Origin: Roseivirga sp. 4D4
GTDB taxonomy: Bacteria > Bacteroidota > Bacteroidia > Cytophagales > Cyclobacteriaceae
Assembly: GCF_001747095.1 (NCBI RefSeq)
Contig: NZ_MDGP01000001.1
Location: forward strand, 3,021,001 to 3,085,000
Reading direction: 5' to 3'
DNA: 64,000 nucleotides
Below, piece after piece: positions 1 through 9,586 of this stretch; positions within the stretch are counted from its first letter, which is position 1; each line of letters opens with the position of its first letter. Made by a program: the position numbers and the translations under genes. Under the pieces are notes generated by a model. That model was not told the DNA's origin. It made no database searches and saw only the letters and a program-made list of their open reading frames with translations.

Positions 1-476
1 TAATTCTGGGGCCGGGCCTTTGGGGAAAAGGGGGCAGCACTTCTGTATTTAAATATGCCTACGATGAAAAATCCTTTCATCCAGCTGGAACAGTGAACTA
101 CGTGGATGTTCGAGATGTCGCCACTATCATTATTCAATTATTAGAGTCAAGCATTAAGGATGAGCGATTCATTCTCAACGCTGGTACACTATCTTACAAA
201 GAGTTCTTTGGAAAAATTGCAGAGGCATTTGGAAAAAAGGGACCACAGAAATTAGTCAAACCCTGGATGCTAAAAATAGCAGTTGCTTTTGAGTTTGTCC
301 GATCAAGAATCACAGGTAATGAAGCTATGATCACCAAAGACACGGCCATCCTTTCTAGGTCAAACTTTCATTTTCAAAATGATAAGATAAAGGATGCGCT
401 CAATTTTGAGTTTAGATCGTTAGATGAAAGTATCAAGTGGTCGGTTAATGAATTAAAAGAAATGCATTCGCTCTGA
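1..476 (+). CDS. NAD-dependent epimerase/dehydratase (SDR), C-terminal part only
   Basis: The reading frame is open from base 3 to the stop at 474-476, so the gene starts left of the window and 157 residues are visible. The fragment opens with ILGPGLWGKGG and continues into VNYVDVRDVA. That matches the late part of extended short-chain dehydrogenases, where the substrate pocket and the YVDVRDVA-type segment follow the catalytic YxxxK (not visible here). The tail, with a DALNFEFRSLDESI-like stretch, is the usual C-terminal substrate-binding region. The Rossmann half is missing, so the substrate cannot be told; it could be a dihydroflavonol-reductase-like or nucleotide-sugar enzyme. A GTG at 93 would give a short product but is clearly internal. 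Confidence 0.8.
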   Translation, partial: ILGPGLWGKGGSTSVFKYAYDEKSFHPAGTVNYVDVRDVATIIIQLLESSIKDERFILNAGTLSYKEFFGKIAEAFGKKGPQKLVKPWMLKIAVAFEFVRSRITGNEAMITKDTAILSRSNFHFQNDKIKDALNFEFRSLDESIKWSVNELKEMHSL

Positions 477-532
477 AGCAAGTAACTATTTCTTTTTCAG
501 AGAACTACAATATCGCAATACCAGTAATATCA

Positions 533-540
533 TAATTTCG
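533..540 (+). promoter_or_regulatory. possible -7 box (TAATTTCG) of the TPR gene
   Basis: TAATTTCG differs by one base from the Bacteroidota -7 consensus TAnnTTTG. A start about 7 bases downstream would leave a leader of about 53 bases before the ATG at 600. No TTG-type -33 element was found at the right distance, so support is weak. Confidence 0.3.
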
Positions 541-599
541 ATCGCCAGAGTGGTTTTAGAAATAGGTTTTGAGTACTTTAAATAAACCAATTGACATCA

Positions 600-2003
600 A
601 TGCAGGAAGATTATCCGAGTAGAGAAGAGGAACGTGGGCTGGTCAATAGATTTGAGGAACAACTCAAAAACAAGACATTCAATTTTTTCGATGTTACTGA
701 ATACGAGACCATTATTCAGTATTACCTAGATAGATTTAAATATGGTAAAGGCCTGAAAGCTTCGCTTTTAGCATTAGATCAATACCCCTTCAGCATGGAA
801 ATCAGCATGCTGGCTGCACAATGTTATCTGGGGAAGGAGCAATTCGATGAGGCTTTGAAAATCATTGAAAATGCGGAAAACCTTCACCCTAATGATGCCG
901 AGTTACTTACAGTAAAGGGAAATATTCTTTCCATTATAGGTGAATTTGATAAAGCAATAGAAGTGCTCCTTAGCACTCTTGATCTGGCCGAGGATAAATC
1001 TGAAGTGTTTTATAATGTCGGGTTGACTTATCAAACCAATGGTAAGTACTTAGAGGCTATTGATTATTACAAACAAGCCATAGAAGCCAATCTGAATCAC
1101 GAAAGTGCCCTGTATGAGTTAGCCTATTGTCTTGATGTCACCGGAAAGTTAGAGGATAGTGTTTCCTATTATAAAGCCTTTATCGATAGAGATCCATACT
1201 CATCATATGCTTGGTACAACTTAGGTATCGTCTATAATAAGCTGGAAAAGTTTGAAGATGCTGTAAAGGCTTATGATTATGCACTAGTCATCGATGACAC
1301 TTTTGCATCAGCCTGGTTCAACTTAGGCAACTCTTATATGAACCTTGAGCAGTACAAGGACGCGCTAGAGGCTTATAAGAATACTTTGTCTAATGAGGGC
1401 CCATCTTCAGAAGTCTATTGCTGTATTGCGGCCTCTTATGAAAAGCAAGAAGCCTACGAATATGCAATTAAATACTACCGAAAAGCCTCAAAGCTAGATC
1501 AGTTCTATGAAGACGCCTGGTATGGCATCGGCTGTTGCCTTGCAGCTCAAGATAAATATTATGAGGCGATCCACTTCTTAAATAAGGCTTTGAAGCTAGA
1601 TCCTGAAAACGCTAACTACTGGATGGCAGTCGCGGATGCTGAATATCATATTGACAATATCGTATCCGCTGCAGAGGCATATCAAGAAGCAGCCATGCTC
1701 GAACCCAATAATGCTGATATCTGGTTAGACTGGTCTTTTATTTATCACGATCAAGGCGAACATGAAAAGTCTATTGAATTGATGGAAAGGGCTTTAGACG
1801 AGTCTCCTGACGATTCTGATCTTCTTTATCGAATGGTGGTATATCAAATCAGCGCAGGTCTCTACAAAGAAGCATTTACATATCTGGAAAATGCGTTAAT
1901 TTTGGACTTCGAAAATCACGAGGTGCTCTTTGAGTTCTTTCCAAAGCTGGAAACCCAAAAGGCCCTTTACAAGATCATTGATCAGTACAGAGAAAAAAAT
2001 TAG
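600..2003 (+). CDS. tetratricopeptide repeat protein
   Basis: The 467-residue protein consists almost wholly of consecutive 34-residue TPR helices. Repeated patterns such as AWYNLGIVYNKLEKFEDAV, AWFNLGNSYMNLEQYKDAL and AWYGIGCCLAAQDKYYEAI mark roughly eleven repeats from about residue 55 to the end. TPR arrays act as protein-protein docking surfaces. There is no signal peptide or membrane helix, so it should be cytoplasmic. A TTG at 591 could add three residues; the ATG at 600 is preferred. Its stop codon directly abuts the ATG of the phosphosulfolactate synthase gene, which implies co-transcription. The partner protein is unknown. Confidence 0.9.
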   Translation: MQEDYPSREEERGLVNRFEEQLKNKTFNFFDVTEYETIIQYYLDRFKYGKGLKASLLALDQYPFSMEISMLAAQCYLGKEQFDEALKIIENAENLHPNDAELLTVKGNILSIIGEFDKAIEVLLSTLDLAEDKSEVFYNVGLTYQTNGKYLEAIDYYKQAIEANLNHESALYELAYCLDVTGKLEDSVSYYKAFIDRDPYSSYAWYNLGIVYNKLEKFEDAVKAYDYALVIDDTFASAWFNLGNSYMNLEQYKDALEAYKNTLSNEGPSSEVYCCIAASYEKQEAYEYAIKYYRKASKLDQFYEDAWYGIGCCLAAQDKYYEAIHFLNKALKLDPENANYWMAVADAEYHIDNIVSAAEAYQEAAMLEPNNADIWLDWSFIYHDQGEHEKSIELMERALDESPDDSDLLYRMVVYQISAGLYKEAFTYLENALILDFENHEVLFEFFPKLETQKALYKIIDQYREKN

Positions 2004-2771
2004 ATGCACTACTTTTTGAAAGATGTGCCCGAAAGGACACAGAAGCCTAGAGATAAGGGATTCACCATGGCCATGGATAAGGGCCTAAGCGTTAGACAAG
2101 CCGAAGACTTTTTAAACGTTTCCAGTGAATACGTAGACATTGTGAAGTTGGGTTGGGCTACCTCTTACGTTACACCAAACCTTGACGAGAAATTAAATGT
2201 TTATCGGGAAGCTGGTATTCCTTTCTATTTCGGAGGTACTTTGTTCGAGGCCTTCATCGCCAGAAATCAATTTGACGACTACCGAAAGGTGTTAGATAAA
2301 TTTGACATGCCATTTGCTGAAGTTTCCGATGGATCTTTAGACATGGACCATGACCAAAAATGTGAGTATATCGCAAAGCTCAAGGAGCAAGTTACTGTAC
2401 TCTCAGAAGTTGGATCGAAAGACGAAGAAAAAATCATTCCTCCATATAAGTGGATCGAGTTGATGCAAAAAGAGCTAGATGCAGGGGCCTGGAAGGTAAT
2501 CGGTGAAGCACGAGAAAGTGGCAATGTTGGCCTTTTCCGCTCTACCGGAGAAGTTCGGTCCGGTCTTGTTCAGGAAATTTTGACCCAAATTCCATTTGAA
2601 AAAATTATTTGGGAGGCACCTCAAAAGTCTCAGCAAGTGTTTTTCATTAAGTTGATGGGTGCTAATGTGAACCTCGGTAACATTGCACCAGCTGATGTCA
2701 TTCCTTTGGAGACTATCCGTCTGGGATTAAGAGGAGACACCTTCAGTCATTTCCTTAATCTGAAAGATTAG
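2004..2771 (+). CDS. phosphosulfolactate synthase (ComA family)
   Basis: The 255-residue protein matches the ComA family in length and layout. It has an early KPRDKGFTMAMDKGLS segment, YVDIVKLGWATS, YFGGTLFE, a central EVSDGSLDM and a C-terminal GLRGDTF. ComA joins sulfite to phosphoenolpyruvate to give (2R)-phospho-3-sulfolactate, a TIM-barrel reaction first described in coenzyme M synthesis of methanogens. Bacteroidota do not make coenzyme M, so here the product more likely feeds another sulfonate; some Cytophagales make cysteate-based sulfonolipids (inference). It follows the TPR gene with no gap and precedes the DUF368 gene by one base. No ComB or ComC gene is adjacent. Confidence 0.85.
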   Translation: MHYFLKDVPERTQKPRDKGFTMAMDKGLSVRQAEDFLNVSSEYVDIVKLGWATSYVTPNLDEKLNVYREAGIPFYFGGTLFEAFIARNQFDDYRKVLDKFDMPFAEVSDGSLDMDHDQKCEYIAKLKEQVTVLSEVGSKDEEKIIPPYKWIELMQKELDAGAWKVIGEARESGNVGLFRSTGEVRSGLVQEILTQIPFEKIIWEAPQKSQQVFFIKLMGANVNLGNIAPADVIPLETIRLGLRGDTFSHFLNLKD

Positions 2772-2772
2772 A

Positions 2773-3708
2773 ATGAATCGTATTATCAATCCTCTGCTGT
2801 TATTCCTTAAAGGTGTAGCCATGGGTAGCGCAGATGTGGTACCTGGAGTTTCTGGTGGAACCATTGCTTTTATTACTGGCATATACGAGACGCTCTTGAA
2901 CTCCATTAAAAGTGTGGATTTAGAGGCACTGAACTATCTGAAAAAGTTTGAAATCAAAGCCCTCTGGAACCATGTCAATGGCAATTTTCTGATTGTTCTC
3001 TTTGCCGGAATTGTAACCAGTTTTCTATCTCTTTCTAAGGTCATTACCTACCTGCTGGAAACAAGCCCTATACAACTCTGGTCCTTTTTCTTTGGATTGA
3101 TAGTGATATCGGCACTTATGGTTCTGCGTGAAATCAAAAAGTGGAATATCGGTGTTTTTATTGCCATAATAATCGGTGTGGCAGTCGCCTACCTCATTAC
3201 TTCCGCTGTACCATCTGAGACCCCAGATGAGCCTTGGTTCCTATTCATTGCCGGTGCGGTGGCTATTTGTGCCATGATATTGCCAGGCATTTCAGGCTCA
3301 TTTATCGTTTTGCTTTTCGGTAAATACGAATACATGATGGCAGCACTAAACGAACGAAGGATCGTTGATATCCTGGTGTTTGCTGCTGGCTGTCTTGTAG
3401 GCATTTTGAGCTTTGCTAGGGTAATTAGCTGGTTATTTAAAAAATACCATAACATCACAGTTGGTGTACTCAGTGGATTCATGATTGGCGCTCTCAATAA
3501 GGTATGGCCTTGGAAGGAGACGATTGAAACTTATGTAGATCGTCATGGCGAGTTGAAACCTCTGTATGAGGTGAATGTATTGCCGAACGACTACTTAGCA
3601 AAAACGGGCATTGAGCCTCATTTCATTGAAGCCCTTGGCTATGCTGCTGGAGGATTTCTAATCGTATTGTTTATAGATCGCTTAGCCAACTGGCTGAAAA
3701 ACGATTAA
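2773..3708 (+). CDS. DUF368 membrane protein, PopT-type undecaprenyl-phosphate translocase
   Basis: This 311-residue polytopic protein begins with the family signature GSADVVPGVSGGTIAFITGIYE (about residues 17-38). A second inverted-repeat copy, MILPGISGSFIVLLFGKYEY, lies near residue 170. About eight membrane helices are visible. DUF368 proteins (PopT) were shown in other bacteria to return undecaprenyl phosphate across the cytoplasmic membrane for reuse in wall and polysaccharide synthesis. That fits the large polysaccharide locus elsewhere in this window, although it is not adjacent. Spacing of one base on either side places it in one operon with the ComA-like gene and aroE. Function here is by family only. 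Confidence 0.85.
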   Translation: MNRIINPLLLFLKGVAMGSADVVPGVSGGTIAFITGIYETLLNSIKSVDLEALNYLKKFEIKALWNHVNGNFLIVLFAGIVTSFLSLSKVITYLLETSPIQLWSFFFGLIVISALMVLREIKKWNIGVFIAIIIGVAVAYLITSAVPSETPDEPWFLFIAGAVAICAMILPGISGSFIVLLFGKYEYMMAALNERRIVDILVFAAGCLVGILSFARVISWLFKKYHNITVGVLSGFMIGALNKVWPWKETIETYVDRHGELKPLYEVNVLPNDYLAKTGIEPHFIEALGYAAGGFLIVLFIDRLANWLKND

Positions 3709-3709
3709 C

Positions 3710-4453
3710 ATGAGAAAGTTCGGACTCATCGGTTACCCTTTAAGTCACTCCTTTTCAAAAAAGTATTTCGCCAATAAGTTTGAAAAGGAGGGAATTGCTG
3801 ATGCCCAGTACGAGCTCTTTCCCATTGCAGCGATAAGTGAATTACCAAAGTTACTCTCTGACAACTCTGATTTAGTTGGCCTAAACGTTACCATCCCCTA
3901 CAAGGAACAAGTCATTGCTTATTTAGATGTCATGGACCCAAAGGCTGAAGCCATAGGTGCGGTGAATACAATCAAAATAGAAGGTGGAAAATTAACAGGC
4001 TACAATACAGACTATTTTGGATTCAAAGATTCATTGTTAAAGTTCATTGGCGCCAATGGGTTACCTGAAAAAGCCCTGATTCTAGGTACCGGTGGAGCCT
4101 CAAAGGCGGTAAAAGCTGTCCTAGAAGATTTAGGGATCGAGTATAAATTCGTTTCAAGAGAACCAGCAGAAGGTCAGCTTTCTTACGAAAGTATCGTCTC
4201 TTCACCGAATCACATCCTCTCCTCTTTGCTGATTGTCAACACTACTCCCTTAGGAATGTCTCCTAATGAAGCCTCTTTAGCCGACCTGCCTTATGAGCAG
4301 TTGACTCACGATCATCTCCTTTACGATTTAGTGTACAACCCTATGAAAACAGCATTTATGCAAAAAGGAATTGAAGCTAAATGCTGGGTAAAAAATGGAT
4401 TGGAAATGCTCCATGGTCAAGCGGAAAAATCTTGGGAGATTTGGAACGGATAA
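3710..4453 (+). CDS. aroE: shikimate dehydrogenase
   Basis: The enzyme reduces 3-dehydroshikimate to shikimate with NADPH in the aromatic amino acid pathway. The 247-residue protein has the substrate motif GYPLSHSFSKKY at residues 8-19. The catalytic Lys is at about 65 in NVTIPYKE and the paired Asp at about 101 in YNTDYFGF. The nucleotide loop LGTGGASKAV lies near residues 125-134, and the family end motif NGLEMLHGQAEKSWEIW is intact. It is slightly shorter than the E. coli enzyme, as usual in Bacteroidota. It lies one base after the DUF368 gene and is probably the last gene of that operon. Confidence 0.95.
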   Translation: MRKFGLIGYPLSHSFSKKYFANKFEKEGIADAQYELFPIAAISELPKLLSDNSDLVGLNVTIPYKEQVIAYLDVMDPKAEAIGAVNTIKIEGGKLTGYNTDYFGFKDSLLKFIGANGLPEKALILGTGGASKAVKAVLEDLGIEYKFVSREPAEGQLSYESIVSSPNHILSSLLIVNTTPLGMSPNEASLADLPYEQLTHDHLLYDLVYNPMKTAFMQKGIEAKCWVKNGLEMLHGQAEKSWEIWNG

Positions 4454-4510
4454 GTTGGAAAACAATCCCCTAATCTTTCCGTACTAACATCTTCCTATTA
4501 GCTTTAAATC

Positions 4511-6532
4511 ATGGAATTCAAACTCACTTCAGAATTTGAGCCTACTGGCGATCAACCGAAGGCAATAGAGGGACTTGTAAAAGGTGTTGAAGCTGGCGAA
4601 GAGGCCCAGGTGTTGCTTGGGGCAACTGGGTCGGGAAAGACCTTTAGCATAGCGAATGTGATTCAACAAACGCAAAGACCTGCTTTGATCTTAAGCCATA
4701 ATAAGACATTGGCAGCCCAACTGTATGGTGAGTTTAAACAGTTCTTTCCGGAAAACGCCATTGAGTATTTTATCTCCTATTACGACTACTATCAACCGGA
4801 AGCCTTTATTCCAAATAGCAACCTCTATATAGAAAAGGACTTATCTATCAATGAAGAAATTGAAAAACTAAGGCTCAGTGCGACATCATCACTCCTTACG
4901 GGAAGACGAGATGTTGTGGTAGTAGCCTCAGTTTCCTGTATCTACGGTATTGGAAACCCTGATGAGTTTGGAAAGAATGTGGTCAGGCTACAAGTGGGTG
5001 ATACTGTTCCGAGAAACCAGCTGCTTTTTGCTCTAGTGGACATATTATACAGTCGATCAGAAGTCGAGTTCAAAAGGGGCAACTTCAGAGTAAAAGGAGA
5101 CACAGTAGACATCTATATCGCCTACGGTGACTTTGCCTATCGTATATATTTCTGGGGAGATGAGATCGAATCGATCCAAATGATTGATCCATCCACGGGC
5201 AAAAAAATTTCAGAGGAAAAAATCATCACCATTTTCCCAGCGAACCTATTCGTTACAGGAAAGGATGTATTACAACAGGCCATCACAGAAATCCAGGATG
5301 ACCTTGTTGAAAGAATAGATCAATACGAGCAAGAACGAAGATTCTTAGAGGCAAAACGTCTAAAAGAACGTACCGAATTTGACCTGGAAATGATGCGAGA
5401 GTTGGGCTACTGCTCGGGAGTTGAAAATTACTCCAGATACTTTGATCGCAGACAAAAAGGTCAACGCCCTTTCTGCCTTTTGGACTACTTCCCTGAAGAC
5501 TACTTACTGATCATTGACGAAAGCCACGTAACTCTTCCTCAAGTCCGCGCAATGTGGGGTGGAGATAGATCAAGAAAAGAAAACCTTGTTGAATATGGCT
5601 TTAGGCTACCTTCGGCATTAGACAATAGACCTTTGAAATTCGATGAGTTCGAGGGTCTGACGAATCAAGTAATCTATGTCAGCGCAACCCCAGCAGACTA
5701 TGAACTGACAAAAACCGAGGGAGAGGTAGTGGAGCAAATTATTCGACCTACAGGTCTTCTGGATCCTATTATCGATGTTAGACCTTCACTCAATCAAATT
5801 GACGACTTACTGGAAGAGATTGACATCCGGGTGAAGAAGGAAGAGCGCGTTCTGGTTACTACGCTAACCAAACGCATGGCGGAAGAGTTGACCAAATACC
5901 TTGAGCGTGCAGGTGTTAGGGTTAGATACATTCACTCAGAAGTTAGCTCTTTGGATCGAGTAGAAATACTCCGAGAGCTCAGGTTGGGTATTTTTGATGT
6001 TCTTGTTGGTGTAAACTTGCTTCGTGAAGGGCTAGACCTTCCTGAAGTTTCGCTAGTCGCCATCCTCGATGCTGACAAAGAAGGCTTCCTGAGAAACCAA
6101 AGGTCATTGATCCAGACCATAGGAAGGGCAGCCCGTAATGAGAATGGCCGCGTAATTATGTATGCCGATGTCACCACGGACTCTATGCGCGAGGCGATCG
6201 ATGAAACGAACCGAAGAAGAGCTATACAAATGGCCTATAATGAAGAGCACGGAATTGTGCCAACCACGGTCAAGAAATCGAAAGAGGCCATCATGGGACA
6301 AACCAGTGTGGCCGACTCCAAGAAAGGTCACAAGTCTTATTATGTAGAAAATGAAGAGCACTCCATTGCTGCAGATCCTGTGGTTGCTTATATGGATAAG
6401 AATGCACTGGAGAAAATGATTCAGAAGACTCAAAAATCCATGGAGAAAGCTGCAAGAGAGCTAGACTTTATTGAAGCCGCTAAGATGAGGGATGAATTAA
6501 ATGAACTGAAGGAGCTACTTAAGACAAAATGA
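4511..6532 (+). CDS. uvrB: excinuclease ABC subunit B
   Basis: UvrB is the damage-verifying helicase-like subunit of nucleotide excision repair. The 673-residue protein has Walker A GATGSGKT at residues 37-44 and the beta-hairpin region around [10 protein letters not shown] near residue 92. The DESH box follows near residue 338, then helicase motifs V and VI ([23 protein letters not shown]). A C-terminal UVR motif at about 635-670 ([14 protein letters not shown]) is the UvrC contact. It is full length. The gene ends in an ATGA overlap with the next one, so the two are translationally coupled. Confidence 0.97.
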   Translation: MEFKLTSEFEPTGDQPKAIEGLVKGVEAGEEAQVLLGATGSGKTFSIANVIQQTQRPALILSHNKTLAAQLYGEFKQFFPENAIEYFISYYDYYQPEAFIPNSNLYIEKDLSINEEIEKLRLSATSSLLTGRRDVVVVASVSCIYGIGNPDEFGKNVVRLQVGDTVPRNQLLFALVDILYSRSEVEFKRGNFRVKGDTVDIYIAYGDFAYRIYFWGDEIESIQMIDPSTGKKISEEKIITIFPANLFVTGKDVLQQAITEIQDDLVERIDQYEQERRFLEAKRLKERTEFDLEMMRELGYCSGVENYSRYFDRRQKGQRPFCLLDYFPEDYLLIIDESHVTLPQVRAMWGGDRSRKENLVEYGFRLPSALDNRPLKFDEFEGLTNQVIYVSATPADYELTKTEGEVVEQIIRPTGLLDPIIDVRPSLNQIDDLLEEIDIRVKKEERVLVTTLTKRMAEELTKYLERAGVRVRYIHSEVSSLDRVEILRELRLGIFDVLVGVNLLREGLDLPEVSLVAILDADKEGFLRNQRSLIQTIGRAARNENGRVIMYADVTTDSMREAIDETNRRRAIQMAYNEEHGIVPTTVKKSKEAIMGQTSVADSKKGHKSYYVENEEHSIAADPVVAYMDKNALEKMIQKTQKSMEKAARELDFIEAAKMRDELNELKELLKTK

Positions 6533-7401
6533 GAATTATCCTAAGCATCGCTCTTTTCCTATCCTTAACATCCGCCTACAGTCAGACAGCTTGTGACACC
6601 CTATTTCCAAAACAGAGCCTAGATAGCATAAAGTATGAAATAGACGCTTTTCATCTAGAACTTGTTCAGCGAGGTCTATGTGCAGATACCAGCTCAAAAG
6701 CGCTTCACGATTTCATAAAAATCCAAGCACCGACACTCTTTGATACCATAAGAAGGCAAGAAAGAAGTCTTTTAACCGAATCATCGTATTATCTACTACA
6801 AGGAGATTGCCGATTGGCCTTAAATGAAGTAAACGAATTCGAGAAAGTTGTAGAGTGGGAGTTAAGAGTTATGAATGCAGGTGATACAGTAAGTAATTTC
6901 TCTGAAGATCCCCTTATTGCTGGAAAAATCTGGGCTCGAGCTTTCAAAGATGAAGACTTCGATATTCAGACAATCAGAAGGAAGTTTCTGTTGACAATTT
7001 ACTCCATCACATTACCCATAAACAGCAACATCGGATACTTGCCCAATCTTGGTGATTCTGTGGTAACTACACCTCTTCAAATTCAACTTTTGATGAATCA
7101 AGAACAAGAGGTATTTGTAGACTCGATCAAAACTGATATTTCATTATTGCCGGATATTTTGATATCACAAATCAGCAAGCATCGCAATGAACTTACAGTT
7201 GTATTTCAAGTATCAAAAGAAGTGGGATATGACAGTTTTTTGAAGGTCTTGGACATTGTGCGCGATGCTTATAATACTGTACAAAATGACTTAGCACAAC
7301 AACTATATCAAAAAAACCTAGATGCCCTAAGCGAAGAAGAAGCAAAAGTTGTGAAAGATAGCATTCAAAGAAAAGTAATTACCCAGCTTATCGATCCGTA
7401 A
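6529..7401 (+). CDS. secreted protein of unknown function
   Basis: This is a 290-residue protein whose first 19 residues (ending SAYSQ) form a typical signal peptide with cleavage before TACDTL. The mature part is mainly charged and helical, with two early cysteines (Cys22 and about Cys51) and a third near residue 89 that could form disulfides. No known domain was recognised. Its start codon overlaps the uvrB stop by four bases, so it is read with uvrB, yet it should work in the periplasm or outer membrane and has no evident link to DNA repair. Confidence 0.8.
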   Translation: MRIILSIALFLSLTSAYSQTACDTLFPKQSLDSIKYEIDAFHLELVQRGLCADTSSKALHDFIKIQAPTLFDTIRRQERSLLTESSYYLLQGDCRLALNEVNEFEKVVEWELRVMNAGDTVSNFSEDPLIAGKIWARAFKDEDFDIQTIRRKFLLTIYSITLPINSNIGYLPNLGDSVVTTPLQIQLLMNQEQEVFVDSIKTDISLLPDILISQISKHRNELTVVFQVSKEVGYDSFLKVLDIVRDAYNTVQNDLAQQLYQKNLDALSEEEAKVVKDSIQRKVITQLIDP

Positions 7402-7420
7402 CGATATTTCAATCGTTTTC
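7400..7420 (+). terminator. weak hairpin after the uvrB operon
   Basis: A six-base stem AACGAT/ATCGTT with a six-base loop starts inside the stop codon region and is followed by only a few T residues. It may act as a poor intrinsic terminator. The stem is short and AT-rich, so confidence is low. Confidence 0.3.
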
Positions 7421-7529
7421 ATAGAATTAGAATTCAAGAGGTTATTTATTAAGCCAATATTTCTCTATTTTATGTAATCAATCAGTTTTCAGGTTAATTT
7501 TTTGCCTGATTTATATCGAATTACAGAAA

Positions 7530-8873
7530 ATGAGAAAACAATGGATCCCAGGGTTTGCGCTTTTGATCATCGTAGCCCTTGTCAGCCTCCTCGATATGCC
7601 ATCAGGAGAGGAGTTTTTAGCTGACCCAAACATTAGTGGAGCAGACACCGCCTGGATGCTCGCTGCCACTGCCCTCGTATTATTGATGACTCCTGGCCTT
7701 TCATTCTTTTATGGGGGTATGGTAAGCCGAAAAAATGTCATTTCTACCATGCTTCAAAGCTTCATATGCATGGGTGTAATTACCCTTGTATGGGTAGTTG
7801 GAGGCTTTAGTTTCGCCTTTGGAGATTCCATAGGAGGCTTTATAGGAGATCCGAGGACCTTCGCCTTCTTCAAAGGAGTCGGAAGCGCCACTCAGGCAGA
7901 CTTAGCACCCACAATTCCATTTATCCTTTTCGCACTATTTCAAATGAAATTTGCCATTATCACCCCAGCATTGATCACAGGAAGCTTTGCTGAACGCGTG
8001 AGGTTCTCCAGCTTTATTCTATTTATCATTCTATTCAGTATTGTAGTCTATAGTCCTTTGGCGCATATGACCTGGCACCCAGATGGATTCCTCAGAAAAT
8101 GGGGCGTTCTTGACTTTGCTGGTGGTACGGTAGTTCATATGTCGGCAGGTTTTGCAGCCATTGCAGCTGCCATCATTTTAGGAAAAAGAAAGAATCATGG
8201 AGCTGTTCATAAACCAGCCAATGTGCCATTTGTATTGCTGGGAACAGGCCTATTATGGTTTGGCTGGTTTGGATTTAATGCCGGTTCGGCCTTGGGTGCT
8301 AATGGCGATGCCGCCATGGCATTCGCTACTACCACTGTAGCCTCTGCTGCTGCAATGTTGGCTTGGGTCTTTTACGATGCGCTTATGGGGCGTAAGATCT
8401 CGGGACTTGGTGCTTCAATTGGCGCGGTCGTGGGACTCGTAGCCATTACTCCTGCTGCTGGTTTTGTGACCATTGGCCAAAGTGTCTTTATCGGTGTAGC
8501 TGGTGCTATTATTTCTAATATAGTAGTCTACTATAAGAACAAAACTGGAATTGATGATACGCTGGATGTTTTTCCATGCCATGGCGTTGGAGGAATTACA
8601 GGCATGATATTGACAGGCGTTTTTGCAAAAGATGTTGGATTGATATATGGGGACCCAACAACTTTCCTAAGACATATGGCGGCCATATTCCTAGTAGGAG
8701 GATTCACCTTCGGGGCATCTTACCTTCTCTTTAAAATCACCAACTTCATTATTCCTATGAGAGTAAATGAAGTTTCTGAAGAAGTAGGCCTGGATATTAG
8801 TCAGCATGGTGAAAGTCTTTCGAAGAGTAGGTCACCGGAGGAAATCGCAGAGATGATGAAGAAAGCATCATAA
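7530..8873 (+). CDS. amtB: ammonium transporter, Amt family
   Basis: The 447-residue protein is an Amt/Mep/Rh channel with about eleven membrane helices. The signature DTAWMLAATALVLLMTPGLSFFYGG appears near the start. The twin pore histidines are represented by VVHMSAGFAA and CHGVGGITG. AFFQMKFA-like and WFGWFGFNAGSALGANG blocks are also conserved. It moves ammonium or ammonia across the inner membrane. Unlike many bacteria there is no glnK (PII) gene next to it. It stands alone, with 128 bases upstream and a strong terminator downstream. Confidence 0.96.
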   Translation: MRKQWIPGFALLIIVALVSLLDMPSGEEFLADPNISGADTAWMLAATALVLLMTPGLSFFYGGMVSRKNVISTMLQSFICMGVITLVWVVGGFSFAFGDSIGGFIGDPRTFAFFKGVGSATQADLAPTIPFILFALFQMKFAIITPALITGSFAERVRFSSFILFIILFSIVVYSPLAHMTWHPDGFLRKWGVLDFAGGTVVHMSAGFAAIAAAIILGKRKNHGAVHKPANVPFVLLGTGLLWFGWFGFNAGSALGANGDAAMAFATTTVASAAAMLAWVFYDALMGRKISGLGASIGAVVGLVAITPAAGFVTIGQSVFIGVAGAIISNIVVYYKNKTGIDDTLDVFPCHGVGGITGMILTGVFAKDVGLIYGDPTTFLRHMAAIFLVGGFTFGASYLLFKITNFIIPMRVNEVSEEVGLDISQHGESLSKSRSPEEIAEMMKKAS

Positions 8874-8889
8874 TTTTTTCATACCATCA

Positions 8890-8923
8890 AAAAAGCCACC
8901 CCGATCTATCGGGGTGGCTTTTT
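8890..8923. terminator. bidirectional intrinsic terminator between amtB and sodA
   Basis: A perfect ten-base GC-rich stem GCCACCCCGA (8895-8904) and TCGGGGTGGC (8909-8918) closes a TCTA loop. It is flanked by an A run on the left and a T run on the right that extend the pairing. It can therefore stop transcription from both convergent genes. It is the clearest terminator in the window. Confidence 0.95.
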
Positions 8924-8942
8924 CTTTATGAAGAAGGATCAA

Positions 8943-9548
8943 TTATTTTCCTTCCGAGTATCTTCTACTTACTTCATCCCAATTGATCACGTTAAAGAAA
9001 GCATTGATATAGTCAGGTCTTCTGTTTTGATAATTCAGATAATAGGCATGCTCCCAAACGTCTAAGCCCAAGATTGGAGTTCCGCCACAGCCGATGTTAG
9101 GCATCAAAGAGTTGTCTTGGTTTGCAGTAGAACAAACTTCAACCTTACCTCCAGCATGTACACAAAGCCATGCCCAACCAGAACCGAAACGAGTAGCAGC
9201 GGCTTTCGCGAAAGCATCTTTAAAAGCATCAAATGAACCGAAAGCTTCATTGATGGCATTGGCCAAATCACCGGAAGGTTCTCCTCCACCATTTGGCGAC
9301 ATGATCGACCAGAAAAGGCTGTGGTTATAAAATCCTCCGCCATTATTTCTAACCGCACCATTATCTGTATGGTTGGCTAAAAGGTCTTCGATACTCTTGC
9401 CTTCCATTTCTGTTCCGGCAATAGCGTTGTTTAGATTGTTAGTATAACCCGCATGATGTTTACCATGGTGGATTTCCATTGTTCTTGTGTCAATATGTGG
9501 TTCCAAAGCATCGTGTGCGTATGGAAGTTGAGGTAATTCGAATGCCAT
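8943..9548 (-). CDS. sodA: superoxide dismutase, Mn type
   Basis: The 201-residue enzyme converts superoxide to oxygen and hydrogen peroxide. Metal ligands are visible at His27 (EIHHGKHH), His76 (FYNHSLFW), Asp163 and His167 (LDVWEHAYY). A Gly at the site where Fe enzymes carry the active-site Gln, plus Gln144 in [10 protein letters not shown], is the Mn-type arrangement. Close similarity to E. coli SodA around [17 protein letters not shown] supports this. Metal choice cannot be proved from sequence alone. It lies 38 bases downstream of tadA and may share its transcript. No signal peptide is present. Confidence 0.95.
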   Translation of the reverse strand: MAFELPQLPYAHDALEPHIDTRTMEIHHGKHHAGYTNNLNNAIAGTEMEGKSIEDLLANHTDNGAVRNNGGGFYNHSLFWSIMSPNGGGEPSGDLANAINEAFGSFDAFKDAFAKAAATRFGSGWAWLCVHAGGKVEVCSTANQDNSLMPNIGCGGTPILGLDVWEHAYYLNYQNRRPDYINAFFNVINWDEVSRRYSEGK

Positions 9549-9586
9549 AATTGAATTGGTTTAATATTTATACAAAAATTGTGATT

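Noticed and set aside
6104..6433. Open frame antisense to the uvrB C-terminal region
   Set aside because: Product lacks any family feature and the sense strand encodes helicase motifs V and VI plus the UVR region.
9104..9361. Open frame in another frame within sodA
   Set aside because: It lies wholly inside the strongly conserved sodA gene and has no recognisable domain or spacing of its own.
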